NCBI RefSeq assembly: GCF_004114935.1
Contig: NZ_CP022221.1
Location: 5,353,001-5,417,000 of the forward strand
Length of the DNA: 64,000 nucleotides
Source: Bradyrhizobium zhanjiangense
Lineage (GTDB): Bacteria > Pseudomonadota > Alphaproteobacteria > Rhizobiales > Xanthobacteraceae
Direction: 5' to 3'
This document shows, piece after piece, positions 50,031 through 59,349 of this stretch. Made by a program: the position numbers and the translations under genes. A model generated the notes under the pieces. It saw nothing but the letters and a program-made list of their open reading frames with translations, did not search any database and was not told the DNA's origin. Position 1 is the stretch's first letter, and each line of letters begins with the position of its first letter.

Positions 50031-51107
50031 ATGTCCGCTGCGCTGGGTCTGAAAGCCAAGCCGATTGCCACTGAACCCGCTGCTGATGATTCCGACATCT
50101 CCGCGCTGATCAACCGCCTGACCGCGGAGGTCAACCAGATCGCGGTCGACAAGACCAAGGCGATCCAGCAGATCACCAACCAGATGAAGATGCTGGCCCT
50201 GAACGCGCTGATCGAGAGCTCGCGCGCCGGCGCGCAAGGCGCGGGCTTTGCGGTGGTGGCGCAGGAGGTGCGCGGCGTCGGCCAGCAGGTCGAGACCATC
50301 GCCCGCGAGCTCGAGACACAGCTGACAAAACGAACCGGCGACCTCGTCGCCTCGATCGACCGCATGAGCCAGCGCTCGCGCGGCGAGCGCATGGTCGATC
50401 TGTCGCTCAATGCCATCGAGCTGATCGACCGCAACCTCTATGAGCGCACCTGCGACGTGCGCTGGTGGGCGACCGATTCCGCCGTGGTCGATTGCGCGGC
50501 TTCGCCGAGTGCGGCGGCTGTATCGCATGCCTCGCAGCGCCTCGGTGTGATCCTCGGGGCCTACACCGTCTATCTCGACCTCTGGCTCTGCGATCTCGAT
50601 GGCAACGTCATCGCCAATGGCCGCGCCGACCGATTCCGCGTCGTCGGCCAGAACGTCGCTCACACCAAATGGTTTCGCGAGGCGCGTTCCTTGCGCTCCG
50701 GCGACGACTACGTCGCCGGCGACGTCGAGAACCAATCGCTGCTCGGCAACGCGCAGGTCGCGACCTATTGCGCCAGCGTCCGCGCCGGCGGCCAGGCCCA
50801 CGCCGCGCCGATCGGCGTGCTCGCCATCCATTTCGACTGGGAGCCGCAGGCCCGCGCCATCGTCCAGGGCGTACGCATCGGCGACAGCGACAAGGCGCGC
50901 GTGCTGCTGGTCGATTCGAATCTTCGCGTGATTGCGGCCTCCGACGGCCAGGGCATCCTCAGCGAGCGTATCTCGATCTCGCTGAATGGCCAGCGCTCCG
51001 GCTTCTATCACGACCGCACCGGTGCGCTGGTCGCATTCCATGCCACCCCGGGCTATGAGACCTATCGTGGACTCGGCTGGTACGGCGTGATCGTCTGCGG
51101 GGCGTGA
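50031..51107 (+). CDS. Methyl-accepting chemotaxis-like sensor, cytoplasmic
   Basis: A 358-residue protein without a membrane helix. Residues 20-115 carry a shortened receptor signalling region: TNQMKMLALNALIESSRAGAQGAGFAVVAQEVR, close to the MCP hairpin tip. Residues 120-355 form a sensor-like domain with WWATDSAVVDC, YLDLWLCDLDGNVIANGR, and DSNLRVIAASDGQG, resembling a Cache domain. The order is unusual: signalling part first, sensor part last. This arrangement and the absence of membrane helices suggest a soluble receptor. No other chemotaxis genes are near. Confidence 0.75.
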   Translation: MSAALGLKAKPIATEPAADDSDISALINRLTAEVNQIAVDKTKAIQQITNQMKMLALNALIESSRAGAQGAGFAVVAQEVRGVGQQVETIARELETQLTKRTGDLVASIDRMSQRSRGERMVDLSLNAIELIDRNLYERTCDVRWWATDSAVVDCAASPSAAAVSHASQRLGVILGAYTVYLDLWLCDLDGNVIANGRADRFRVVGQNVAHTKWFREARSLRSGDDYVAGDVENQSLLGNAQVATYCASVRAGGQAHAAPIGVLAIHFDWEPQARAIVQGVRIGDSDKARVLLVDSNLRVIAASDGQGILSERISISLNGQRSGFYHDRTGALVAFHATPGYETYRGLGWYGVIVCGA

Positions 51108-51489
51108 GGCCCCGCAAAATCGGACGGGTAGCCAGCCAATATCAAAACTCGCGAAAACAACCCCATGCACAGTAGCAAGGGGTTGCTTTCATTGGTGTTT
51201 TCCGACGAGGCTTCCTTGCTGTTCTTAGGGGGCCGTCACAACGCTTTGACACGTCGGGCAAAACACTGGCAATCTGCGATCATCGCGGTCACGGCACGAG
51301 GGATGATCCCTTAGCGGTTTTGTGAGATCGCACCCCGGCTTCTGAAGCATTTTCCGGCAAGCCACGCTCGTTACAGACAAGAGCCCCGCGCCAATGGTCG
51401 CGTAGAGTCGCTTCGCATCACGTTCATCGATGTGAGAGCGCGAGTTCGCGTTGGTCATCTCGCGCTCCGAAATACCGAGGAGACATGCC
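51108..51489. other. Gene-free stretch
   Basis: No supported gene. It separates the chemoreceptor-like gene from the NmrA-like gene and probably holds the latter's promoter. Confidence 0.5.
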
Positions 51490-52233
51490 ATGAAGATCGT
51501 CGTGATCGGCGGGACCGGATTGATCGGATCCAAGCTCGTGGCGAAGCTCAAACAGCAGGGCCATGAGGCCGTGGCCGCCTCGCCGCAGTCAGGCGTGAAT
51601 GCCGTGACTGGGGAAGGTCTCGCTGCCACGCTGGCCGGCGCCGATGTCGTCGTCGACGTCGCCAACGCACCGTCCTGGGAGCCGGCCGCCGTGCTCGATT
51701 TCTTCCAGCGTTCGAGCCAAAATCTCGTCGCGGCAGAGGCTGCTGCGGCCGTGAAGCATCACGTGGCCCTTTCAATTGTCGGCACCGAACGGTCGCCCGA
51801 CAACGCCTATTTCCGTGCCAAGCTCGCCCAGGAGACCATCATCAAGTCCTCTTCGGTCCCCTACTCGATCGTGCGCGCCACTCAGTTCTTCGAATTCCTC
51901 GGCGCCATTGCCGAAACAAGCGTGATCGAGGGGAAGATCGTCGTTCCCACGGCCCAGTTTCAGCCGATCGCAGCCGATGATGTCGTTGCTCGCCTCGCGG
52001 AAGTCGCAACGGGCCAGCCGCTCAACGGCACGATCGATATCGCAGGACCTGAGAAGGCCCCCTTCAATGAATTCATCGCACGCCGCCTGAAGGCCGCCGG
52101 CGACACACGTCCCGTGGTCGGAGACCCGAAGGCGCTTTATTACGGCGCCCCCATCGACGACACATCGCTGAACCCGCTCGGCGAGGCGCGGCTCGGGAAA
52201 ACGCCGCTCGCAACATGGCTCGCCGGCCTCTGA
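51490..52233 (+). CDS. NmrA-like NAD(P)-binding protein
   Basis: A 247-residue atypical SDR. The Rossmann motif is MKIVVIGGTGLIGSKLV (GGTGLIG at 8-14). It has no YxxxK pair in the classic place, but YFRAKLAQE contains Y-x3-K-like spacing. QFFEFLGAIAE and IAADDVVARLAEVA match NmrA-type proteins that act as redox sensors or quinone reductases. The ATG at 51490 has GAGGAG upstream. The small exported cupin follows 40 bases downstream, suggesting an operon linked to oxidative stress or aromatic compounds. Substrate unknown. Confidence 0.8.
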   Translation: MKIVVIGGTGLIGSKLVAKLKQQGHEAVAASPQSGVNAVTGEGLAATLAGADVVVDVANAPSWEPAAVLDFFQRSSQNLVAAEAAAAVKHHVALSIVGTERSPDNAYFRAKLAQETIIKSSSVPYSIVRATQFFEFLGAIAETSVIEGKIVVPTAQFQPIAADDVVARLAEVATGQPLNGTIDIAGPEKAPFNEFIARRLKAAGDTRPVVGDPKALYYGAPIDDTSLNPLGEARLGKTPLATWLAGL

Positions 52234-52273
52234 GACTTGTAATCACGACCATCACCGCAGTGAAGGACATCCC

Positions 52274-52690
52274 ATGCGCAGATTGCTGATTGCTACAGCG
52301 GTTTATGCTGCCTCGTTGCTGACGGCTCATGCAGCCGAGCCGGCAGCGCCATTGGCAAAGGTAACGGTCGTGTTCGACCAGGCTCTGCCCAACGTCCCCG
52401 GCAAGAGCATGAAGGGCGTGCTGGTCGAGTATGGTCCCGGAGGCTCCTCACCCGCGCACATTCACGCCCCCTCCGCCTTCATTTATGCCACGGTCCTGGA
52501 AGGCGCGATCCGCAGTCAGGTCAATGATGGCCCCGCCAAGGTCTTTCACAAGGGAGAGAACTTTTCCGAGCGGCCCGGCGACCGCCACGCCGTCAGCGCC
52601 AATGCCAGCGATACCGAGCCTGCGAAACTGCTTGCCGTGTTCGTGGTGGACACGGCCGACAAGGAGTTGACGACGCCGATCGCGAAATAG
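52274..52690 (+). CDS. Exported cupin-domain protein
   Basis: A 138-residue protein with a signal peptide (MRRLLIATAVYAASLLTAHA) and a cupin barrel: GPGGSSPAHIHAPSAFIYATVLEGAIRSQ (H-x-H metal pair) and DRHAVSANASDTEP. It is clearly a paralogue of the cupin at 42935. It follows the NmrA-like gene in the same direction. Directly downstream lies a broken cyclase gene with its 5' half missing, so this pair may mark a recombination edge. Substrate unknown. Confidence 0.8.
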   Translation: MRRLLIATAVYAASLLTAHAAEPAAPLAKVTVVFDQALPNVPGKSMKGVLVEYGPGGSSPAHIHAPSAFIYATVLEGAIRSQVNDGPAKVFHKGENFSERPGDRHAVSANASDTEPAKLLAVFVVDTADKELTTPIAK

Positions 52691-52701
52691 CGCCGAGCCC
52701 G

Positions 52702-53709
52702 ATGGTCTCACTGAAGCCATCCTGCCGATTTTACTGCGGCATGCCGCTCATCACCGACGACGGTTATGCGCTCGGAACGCTTTGCGTGATGGACTTCGAG
52801 CCGAGGCAGCTGTCCTTCGAGCAGACGGAAGCTCTTCGAATGCTGTCGCATCAGGTGCTGGCGCAACTGGAACTCCGCCGGAAGCTGATCGAGGATCGCC
52901 AGACCATCGAGCAACTGGAGCAAGCACGCCTCGAGGCCGCCGCCGAGCGAGCACGCGCCGAGGAACTGCTGCACAACGTCTTGCCGGCGCCGATTGCCGA
53001 CGAGCTGACGCGGCGCGGCAGAGTTCAGCCGAAATACACCCGGTCGGCCACCATTCTGTTCGCGGATATCCAGGGCTTTACGCTGCTCGCTGAACGGACC
53101 GAGCCAGCAAGGCTCATCCATCTCCTCGACGAATATTTCTCGGCCCTGGACGAAATCGGTGCCCGACACGGTCTGGAGAAGGTCAAGACCATGGGCGATG
53201 CCTACATGGCGGTTGCGGGCGTTATTTCGCCCGACCGGCGGCACTTGATCGATGTCTGCCTCGCGGCGCTGGAAATGCGGGCGCAGCTCGGCCACCTGAG
53301 AGCGGAATGCGAAGCGATCGGCGAACACGCCCTGCAATTGCGCATCGGAATCCATACCGGACCGGTCATTTCCGGCGTCGTCGGCAACCGCAGAATAACC
53401 TTCGACATCTGGGGGATGCGGTCAACACCGCGTGGTTCGTGGAAGCGTTCGGAGTCGCTGGCCGGATCAACGTCTCGGAAACAGTAGCCGGGCACGTCCA
53501 CGGGCTATTCGACCTGGAATCGCGCGGCCCCATCGAAGCCAAGCACGCGCGCACACGAAATGTTCTTTCTCAACGGCCTTAAGAGGGAATATTCGCGCAA
53601 CGAAGACGGAAATCTGCCGAACGATCATTTTCTTTCCGAGTATCACCGTATCGGTGGTTCGCGATTGGCCCACGAACGCCGAGAGCGCGTTCAGTGCCGC
53701 AACCGATGA
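52702..53709 (+). pseudogene. Broken GAF-adenylate cyclase gene
   Basis: The frame begins inside a GAF domain (CRFYCGMPLITDDGYALGTLCVMDF), followed by a coiled-coil linker and a class III cyclase (TILFADIQGFTLLAERTEPARL, KTMGDAYMAVAGV, RIGIHTGPVISGVVGNRRITFDIWG). At about 53413, in a G-run, the homology moves to another frame (DAVNTAWFVEAFGVAGRINVSETVAGHV). Near 53555 it moves back to the first frame (EMFFLNGLKREYSRNEDGNLP), ending at 53709. The missing N-terminus and two frameshifts make this a pseudogene. The truncated start lies only 12 bases after the cupin stop. Confidence 0.8.
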
Positions 53710-53760
53710 TCGCGGAACGGTTTGCAGACGAGCTGCCTGGCTCGCTGACCTGATTTGCCG

Positions 53761-54774
53761 TCAGCTCGATCTGGCGTCGTAACGCGCCGCCATCTCCGCG
53801 GCGAGCAGCAGAGCGGCGCGGCTCGCGCCGATCGATGCGATGCCCTGCCCTGCAATGTCGTAGGCGGTGCCGTGCGCGGGCGTGCAGATCGGGAATGGAA
53901 AGCCCCCGAGCAGGGTCACGCCGCGATCAAAACCCATCAGCTTCATCGCGATCTGGCCCTGGTCGTGATACATCGTCAGCACCGCATCGAAGGCGCCGGC
54001 CTTGGCGCGCAGGAACACGGTATCGGCGGGAAACGGTCCCTCCGCGGCGATGCCCTCGCGCTGAGCGGTTGCGACCACCGGCGCGATGACATCGATCTCC
54101 TCGCGGCCGAAATTGCCACCGTCGCCGGCATGCGGATTGAGACCCGCGACGGCGATGCGCGGTCGCGCAAAGCCGGCATTGCGCATGCAGGAATCGGTCA
54201 GCTTGAGCGCGCGATGGATACGTTCGCTGGACAGTCGCCCGGCGACGTCCTTGAGGGGGATATGGGAGGTGACCCGCGCGTTCCAGAGCTGGTCCAGCAC
54301 ATTGAACTCGCTCGCCGCGGTCCTAAGGCCGACCACCTCGGCTGAAAATGCGATCTCGTCATCGTACTCGGCGCGGGCAAGGCGCATCGCCTGCTTGTTG
54401 AAAGGGGTGAAGCAGACCGCATCGACGCGTCCGTCGCGGCCGAGCTCGAGCGCGTACCGGTAATTGGCCAGTGCGAATTTTCCGCCGGCAAGGGTCGCGG
54501 ATCCCCGCTCGACCTCCGCGGGATCGAGGTGACAGAGATCGACAAACAGCGTCTCGCCCTCCGCCGCGCGAAGGTCGGCCCCCTGCTCCACCGTCGTCAG
54601 CTCCGGCTTGATGCCGGCGACGCGCGCACCTTCGTCGAAGATGCGGCGGTCACCGATGACGACGAGCCGGCTGCGGGCGCGGATGTCGTCCTGCACCGCG
54701 AGCTTCGCCGTCAGCTCCGGGCTGATGCCGGCGGGATCTCCCATTGCCAATGCAATCAGCGGCTTTGCGCTCAT
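53761..54774 (-). CDS. PdxA-family dehydrogenase, probably catabolic
   Basis: A 337-residue member of the 4-hydroxythreonine-4-phosphate dehydrogenase (PdxA) family. Visible are IALAMGDPAGISPEL, TPFNKQAMRLA, NVLDQLWNARVTSHIPL, GLNPHAGDGGNFGREE and MYHDQGQIAMK, which include the metal histidine positions, and RGVTLLGGFPFPICTPAHGTAYD. PdxA makes a vitamin B6 precursor, but PdxA-like paralogues act in degradation (for example TphB-type dihydrodiol dehydrogenases). Its ATGA overlap with tctA and its place at the end of a transport/CoA operon favour a catabolic paralogue. The true substrate is inferred only as unknown. Confidence 0.8.
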   Translation of the reverse strand: MSAKPLIALAMGDPAGISPELTAKLAVQDDIRARSRLVVIGDRRIFDEGARVAGIKPELTTVEQGADLRAAEGETLFVDLCHLDPAEVERGSATLAGGKFALANYRYALELGRDGRVDAVCFTPFNKQAMRLARAEYDDEIAFSAEVVGLRTAASEFNVLDQLWNARVTSHIPLKDVAGRLSSERIHRALKLTDSCMRNAGFARPRIAVAGLNPHAGDGGNFGREEIDVIAPVVATAQREGIAAEGPFPADTVFLRAKAGAFDAVLTMYHDQGQIAMKLMGFDRGVTLLGGFPFPICTPAHGTAYDIAGQGIASIGASRAALLLAAEMAARYDARSS

Positions 54775-56309
54775 ATGATCACCTTTTCCTCAGCTGTCGT
54801 CCGATCGGTAGACGGCGCGGGTTTGCGCCAGAGCCGCGCGAGCTGCAGCACGAGCGGAAGCAGCAACAGTGCGATCCCGGCCACGATCAGGCACGTCACC
54901 AGCTTGTTTGCAAAGAAGATCCCGAGCGATCCCTTGGAGATCAGCATCGACTGCCGGAACGCATCCTCGGCCTTGTCGCCGATGACGATCGCGAGCACGA
55001 GCGGCGCCAGCGGATAGAACAGCTTCTTGAAGAGATAGCCGACGATCCCGAAGCCGAGCATCATGACGACGTCGAGATAGGAGTTCGACACCGAATAGGC
55101 ACCGACGACGCAGATGATCACGATCAGCGGCGCGATCACCACGAAGGGAATCCGCATCAGGGCGGCGAAGACTGGAACGGTCAGCAGCACCAGCGCGACT
55201 GCGACGATGTTGCCGACATACATCGAGGCGATCAGCCCCCAGACGAAATCCTTACTGTCGACGAACAGCATCGGCCCGGGATTGAGGCCCCAGATCATCA
55301 GCCCGCCCATCATGACCGCCGCGGTTGCCGAGCCGGGAATGCCGAGCGACAGCATCGGCAGCAGCGCGCTGGTGCCGGCGGCATGGTCGGCCGTCTCCGG
55401 CGAGATGATGCCTTCGACCTCGCCCGTGCCGAAGTATCGGCCGCGGCGCGAGAAACGGCGGGCGATGCCGTAGCTCATGAAGGATGCCGCGGTCGGGCCG
55501 CCCGGCGTGATCCCCATCCAGCATCCGATCGCCGCGCTGCGCAGAAGCGCCACGCCATGCTGCGGCAGGCGGCCGACCGCGCGGAACACTTCGCGCCAGT
55601 CGATCTTGGAGGACACCGCGCGGGCATGAAACTCCTCTTCGACGGCAACCAGCAGCTCGCCGATGCCGAACAGGCCCATCACGGCGACGACGAAGCTCAC
55701 GCCCTTGACGAGCTCGTCGACGCCCATGGTGAGGCGCACGCTGCCGGAGACGGTGTCGATGCCGATGGCGGCGATCGCAAAGCCGATGGCCAGCGCCACG
55801 ACGGTCTTGATCGGCGCTGCGCCGCCCATGCCGACGAAGCTCGCGAAAGCGAGGAAATAGACCGCAAAATACTCGGCCGGCCCGAACGCGAGCGCAACCT
55901 GCGCCACCCAGGATGCGAGGAAGGTGATCAGAATGACGCCGATCAGCGCGCCGAACGCCGCCGAACCGAAGGCGGTCGCGAGCGCCGTCGTCGGCCGACC
56001 GTCGCGCGCCATCGGGTAGCCGTCGAAGGTGGTCGCGACCGACGACGGCTCGCCGGGAATGTTGAAGAGGATCGAGGTCACCGAGCCGCCGAACAGCGCG
56101 CCCCAATACATGCTGGAGAGCAGGATGATCGCCGAGACCGGTTGCATGCCGAAGGTCAGCGGCAGGAGCAGCGACACTCCGTTCGGCGCACCCAGCCCCG
56201 GCAGCACGCCGACGAGAATGCCGAGCAGCACGCCGACTGCCATCAGCGCCAGATGCGGCACGGTGACCGCGATGGTGAAGCCGTGCAGGAGCTCTGCGAG
56301 ATTATCCAT
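54771..56309 (-). CDS. tctA: Tripartite tricarboxylate transporter, large permease TctA
   Basis: A 512-residue permease with about eleven or twelve helices. Family signatures are GVLVGVLPGLGAPNGVSLLLPLTF near the N-terminus and GITPGGPTAASFMSYGIARRF and TADHAAGTSALLPMLSLGIPGSATAAVMMGG in the second half, which are the duplicated substrate-gate motifs. It takes up carboxylates together with TctB and the binding protein TctC. It overlaps pdxA-like by four bases and follows tctB by 11 bases, so the three are one transcript. Confidence 0.95.
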   Translation of the reverse strand: MDNLAELLHGFTIAVTVPHLALMAVGVLLGILVGVLPGLGAPNGVSLLLPLTFGMQPVSAIILLSSMYWGALFGGSVTSILFNIPGEPSSVATTFDGYPMARDGRPTTALATAFGSAAFGALIGVILITFLASWVAQVALAFGPAEYFAVYFLAFASFVGMGGAAPIKTVVALAIGFAIAAIGIDTVSGSVRLTMGVDELVKGVSFVVAVMGLFGIGELLVAVEEEFHARAVSSKIDWREVFRAVGRLPQHGVALLRSAAIGCWMGITPGGPTAASFMSYGIARRFSRRGRYFGTGEVEGIISPETADHAAGTSALLPMLSLGIPGSATAAVMMGGLMIWGLNPGPMLFVDSKDFVWGLIASMYVGNIVAVALVLLTVPVFAALMRIPFVVIAPLIVIICVVGAYSVSNSYLDVVMMLGFGIVGYLFKKLFYPLAPLVLAIVIGDKAEDAFRQSMLISKGSLGIFFANKLVTCLIVAGIALLLLPLVLQLARLWRKPAPSTDRTTAEEKVII

Positions 56310-56320
56310 CGGCCTCTCCG

Positions 56321-56803
56321 TCAGAACCCAAACGCGGCGGCGAGCGCGCCGTGCGGCAGACCGACCTGAAACATGCGCTCGAACACGACGTAGAGCGCGA
56401 GTGCGGTCGCGCCAGCCATGGCGAGCGCACGCGGCACGGATTGGTGCCTGGGGATCGCCAGCACTGCGAAGACGTACAGCGCCGAAGCGACGTACATCCC
56501 GGCCAGCGGGATCGCGGCCACGAAGATCGCGGCTGGCACGAACAGGCCGGCGAGCCGGCGCAGCTCGATGGGCGTGATGGCGATGGGGACACTCGCCAGT
56601 GTGGCGGCCGGCAGCACGCCTCGCACCAGATTGTAGAGGCTCCCGACCACGATGATGATCCCGGTCAGGAACGGAAACGTGCCGGCGTCCACGCCCGCGC
56701 TCGACCAGCCGATACCGTTGTCGAGGCTCGAGACGACGACAGCCACACCAAAGCTACCGGTGAGGACGGCGGTCGCAAGTTCAAGCGCGCGGCGGGAGAT
56801 CAT
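56321..56803 (-). CDS. tctB: Tripartite tricarboxylate transporter, small permease TctB
   Basis: A 160-residue membrane protein with four helices, the standard size and topology of TctB. Features are RRALELATAVLTGSFGVAVVVSS, GVDAGTFPFLTGIIIVVGSLYN and LFVPAAIFVAAIPLAGMYVASALYVF. The ATG at 56803 is followed by this whole pattern; an upstream extension runs into the repeat and is not credible. It assists TctA in carboxylate import. Confidence 0.85.
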   Translation of the reverse strand: MISRRALELATAVLTGSFGVAVVVSSLDNGIGWSSAGVDAGTFPFLTGIIIVVGSLYNLVRGVLPAATLASVPIAITPIELRRLAGLFVPAAIFVAAIPLAGMYVASALYVFAVLAIPRHQSVPRALAMAGATALALYVVFERMFQVGLPHGALAAAFGF

Positions 56804-56872
56804 TGGGGGCTCCGTTCGAGCGGCGGACAACGTCCGGCCGTGCATGACGCACGCGTTTTCTCTATCCAGCGC

Positions 56873-57003
56873 GTCGTCCCGGCGAAGGCCGGGACCCATA
56901 CCGCGTGATCTCTCGAGAGGTGTTGGTCGTCGTACCGATGTGGATGCGAGTCTTCGTCAAACTCGTCGCTGGGGTTATGGGTCCCGGCCTTCGCCGGGAC
57001 GAC
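56873..57003. repeat. Long intergenic palindrome inside the ttt operon
   Basis: Two 28-base arms (GTCGTCCCGGCGAAGGCC... and its complement) lie 75 bases apart between tctC and tctB. It could attenuate or process the operon mRNA, giving more TctC than TctAB. A shorter version lies at 42880. Confidence 0.75.
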
Positions 57004-57041
57004 GGCGGAATTTGTGGCACCGCCGATGCAGCAGCCCCGCC

Positions 57042-58034
57042 TCACTTGACGAGCCAGCCCTGCTCGCCCGCGACCTGCTTGACGTGCTCGAGGTCCTCCT
57101 TGATGAATTTTTCGAGCTCGGCGCCGGTCAGGAACGTATCGACCTGGGAGGTCTTCTCGATGTAGTCCTTCCATTCCGGCGTAGCCTGAACCTTCTTCAT
57201 GAGGTCGACATAGAACGCCGCCTGGTCCGGCGTGACCTTGCCGGGCAGCCACACCGTGCGCGGCTGCTCATATTGCTTGATGTCGAGGCCCTGCTCAACG
57301 CAGGTCGGGACGTCGCTCCAGCCTTCGCTCGCAGTGACCTTCGGGCCCTGCGGCAGCCGCTTCGGGCTGAAAACACAGAGCGGGCGCTGCGTGCCGCCAC
57401 GCCATTGCCCGAGGCTTTCGCTGGGGTTGTTGACGTGGGAATCGAGGTGTCCGCCGGCGAGCTGCACGGCAGTCTCGGCGCCGCTCTTGAAGGGGATATA
57501 GGTCAGCTTGACCTTGCCAGCCTTCTCGATCATGCGCGTCAGCACCTCGTCGGTGTCCTTTGACTGCGCGCCGCCCATCTTGAATTCGCCCGATGCTGCC
57601 GCCTTGAGATAGTCGCCCGCCGTCTTGTACGGCGAGTCCTGCTTGACCCAGAGCAGGAACTCGTCCTGCGCCATCGCCGCGATCGGGGTGAGATCGGTGT
57701 AGTTGAAGGCGACCTTGGAGACGAGCGGCTGCTGCCAGGCGTTCGAGGTGCCGAAGATCACCTTGTAGGGATCGCCGACGGAGGCCTTGCCGTAGACATA
57801 GCCTTCGGCGCCGCTGCCGCCGCCCTTGTTGACAACGACGATCGGCTGCTCCGTCAGCTTGTGCTTGGTGATGATGTTCTGCACCGCGCGGGCAAGGTTG
57901 TCAGTGCCGCCGCCCGGCCCGGCAGTGGCCACGAACTCGATCGGCTTTTGCGGTTGCCAGGCTGCACACGCCGGCATCGTGCCGGCGAGCACGGTCGCGG
58001 CCGCGGAGAGCAGAAATGTTGACGTCCGACCCAT
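57042..58034 (-). CDS. tctC: Tripartite tricarboxylate transporter, periplasmic binding protein TctC
   Basis: A 330-residue Bug-family solute receptor. The signal peptide ends near ACAAWQPQ. VATAGPGGGTDNLARAVQNIITKHKL is the first ligand loop, which typically carries the carboxylate-binding glycine-rich segment. VVNKGGGSGAEGYVYGK follows. In the second domain FKSGAETAVQLAGGHLDSHVNNPSE is conserved. It binds a carboxylate and passes it to TctAB. The ligand cannot be read directly, but the CoA-transferase and hydratase upstream in the operon suggest an aliphatic or aromatic acid. Confidence 0.95.
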   Translation of the reverse strand: MGRTSTFLLSAAATVLAGTMPACAAWQPQKPIEFVATAGPGGGTDNLARAVQNIITKHKLTEQPIVVVNKGGGSGAEGYVYGKASVGDPYKVIFGTSNAWQQPLVSKVAFNYTDLTPIAAMAQDEFLLWVKQDSPYKTAGDYLKAAASGEFKMGGAQSKDTDEVLTRMIEKAGKVKLTYIPFKSGAETAVQLAGGHLDSHVNNPSESLGQWRGGTQRPLCVFSPKRLPQGPKVTASEGWSDVPTCVEQGLDIKQYEQPRTVWLPGKVTPDQAAFYVDLMKKVQATPEWKDYIEKTSQVDTFLTGAELEKFIKEDLEHVKQVAGEQGWLVK

Positions 58035-58084
58035 GATTTCCTCCAGCTGATCTTGTCTTTTGTTGTTGTCGTATCGAGGTCCGC

Positions 58085-59338
58085 TCAGGCGACGCGTTCC
58101 TGGCGTCTTCCTGCGGCCAGCACGATCGCGCCTTCTTTTTCGAGCGCTTCGATTCGTGATTGGTCGAACCCGTGCTCGGCCAGCACCTCGCTCGTGTGCT
58201 GACCATAGACCGGCGCACCTGATCGCACTTTGCCTGGGGTCTCCGAAAACTTGATGGGAAGTCCGATCGTCTTGACGGGACCGAGCGTGGAGTGCTCGAC
58301 CTCGACGACCATCTCGCGCGCGAGGGTCTGCGGATCGCTGAGGGCTTCCAGCATGTCGTGCACGGGGCCGCAGGGCACGCCCTTCTCGTCCAGCGCCGCG
58401 AGCCAGTGCGCGCGGGATTTGGTGCGGAAGCGTTCGCTCAGGACCGCTTCCAGCTCTTTCAGATTGGCCATGCGGTCGGCCCCGTTAACGAAGCGCGGAT
58501 CAGCGGCGAGTTCGCTGGCGCCGAGCGCCTCCAGCATCAACAGCCAATGCTTCTTGTTGGCGCCGCCGACCACGAGCCAGCCATCCGAGGCTTCGAAGGC
58601 CTGGTACGGCGCGTTGAGCGGATGGGCCGAGCCCATGGCGCGCGGCGCGGTGCCCGCGGCCAGTGCGATGGTCGATTGCCAGTAGGTCTGCACCAGGGCG
58701 GCCTCATAGAGCGAAGTCTCGACCCACTGCCCTTCGCCGGTCTTGAGACGATGCGTATAGGCAGCGAGGATGCCCATGCTCGCGAGCAGGCCGGCGGTGA
58801 TGTCGGACAGCGGCGGGCCGCATTTGACGGGCGGACCGTCGGGACGTTCACCGGTGAAGCTCATGATGCCGCTCATGGCCTGCGCGACCAGATCGAAGCC
58901 GCGACGATGCTTGTAGGGACCGGTGCGGCCGAAGCCTGACAGCGAGCAGTAGATCAGCGCCGGAAATTCGGCGTGCAGTGCCTCGTAGCCGAAACCGAGA
59001 CGCTCCATCGCGCCGGGCGCAAAATTCTCGACCAGCACGTCGGCGCTCTTGATCAGCCGGCGCAGCACCTGCTTGCCGCCGTCGGTCTTCAGATCCAGCA
59101 CGATGCCGCGCTTGTTGCGGTTCATCATCAGGAAGGAAGCCGCCTCGTCGCCGATCTTCGGCGGCACCGAATGGCGGGTGTCGTCGCCGTTCGGCCATTT
59201 CTCGATCTTGATGACGTCGGCGCCCATGTCGGCCAGCATCAGGGTGCAGGTCGGCCCTGCCATGACATGGGTGAGATCGATGACCTTGAGGCCGGCGAGC
59301 GGCCCCGAACGACGAGAGGTGGATTGCGAACTTTGCAT
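58085..59338 (-). CDS. CaiB/BaiF-family CoA transferase (class III)
   Basis: A 417-residue CoA transferase that transfers CoA between acyl-CoA and a free acid. Family motifs are LAGLKVIDLTHVMAGPTCTLMLADMGADVIKIE, NRNKRGIVLDLKTDGG and VLVENFAPGAMERLGFGYEAL, with the catalytic aspartate in the GFD/DLVAQAMSGIM region. The start is taken at the ATG at 59338. It is second in the operon after the hydratase (11-base gap) and before tctC. The operon order suggests that it activates the acid brought in by TctCBA. Confidence 0.9.
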   Translation of the reverse strand: MQSSQSTSRRSGPLAGLKVIDLTHVMAGPTCTLMLADMGADVIKIEKWPNGDDTRHSVPPKIGDEAASFLMMNRNKRGIVLDLKTDGGKQVLRRLIKSADVLVENFAPGAMERLGFGYEALHAEFPALIYCSLSGFGRTGPYKHRRGFDLVAQAMSGIMSFTGERPDGPPVKCGPPLSDITAGLLASMGILAAYTHRLKTGEGQWVETSLYEAALVQTYWQSTIALAAGTAPRAMGSAHPLNAPYQAFEASDGWLVVGGANKKHWLLMLEALGASELAADPRFVNGADRMANLKELEAVLSERFRTKSRAHWLAALDEKGVPCGPVHDMLEALSDPQTLAREMVVEVEHSTLGPVKTIGLPIKFSETPGKVRSGAPVYGQHTSEVLAEHGFDQSRIEALEKEGAIVLAAGRRQERVA

Positions 59339-59349
59339 CGGGCCCGTTC

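Noticed and set aside
54744..56369. 541-codon plus-strand frame
   Set aside because: It lies antisense to tctA and is built of His/Asp/Arg-rich sequence typical of a GC-rich shadow.
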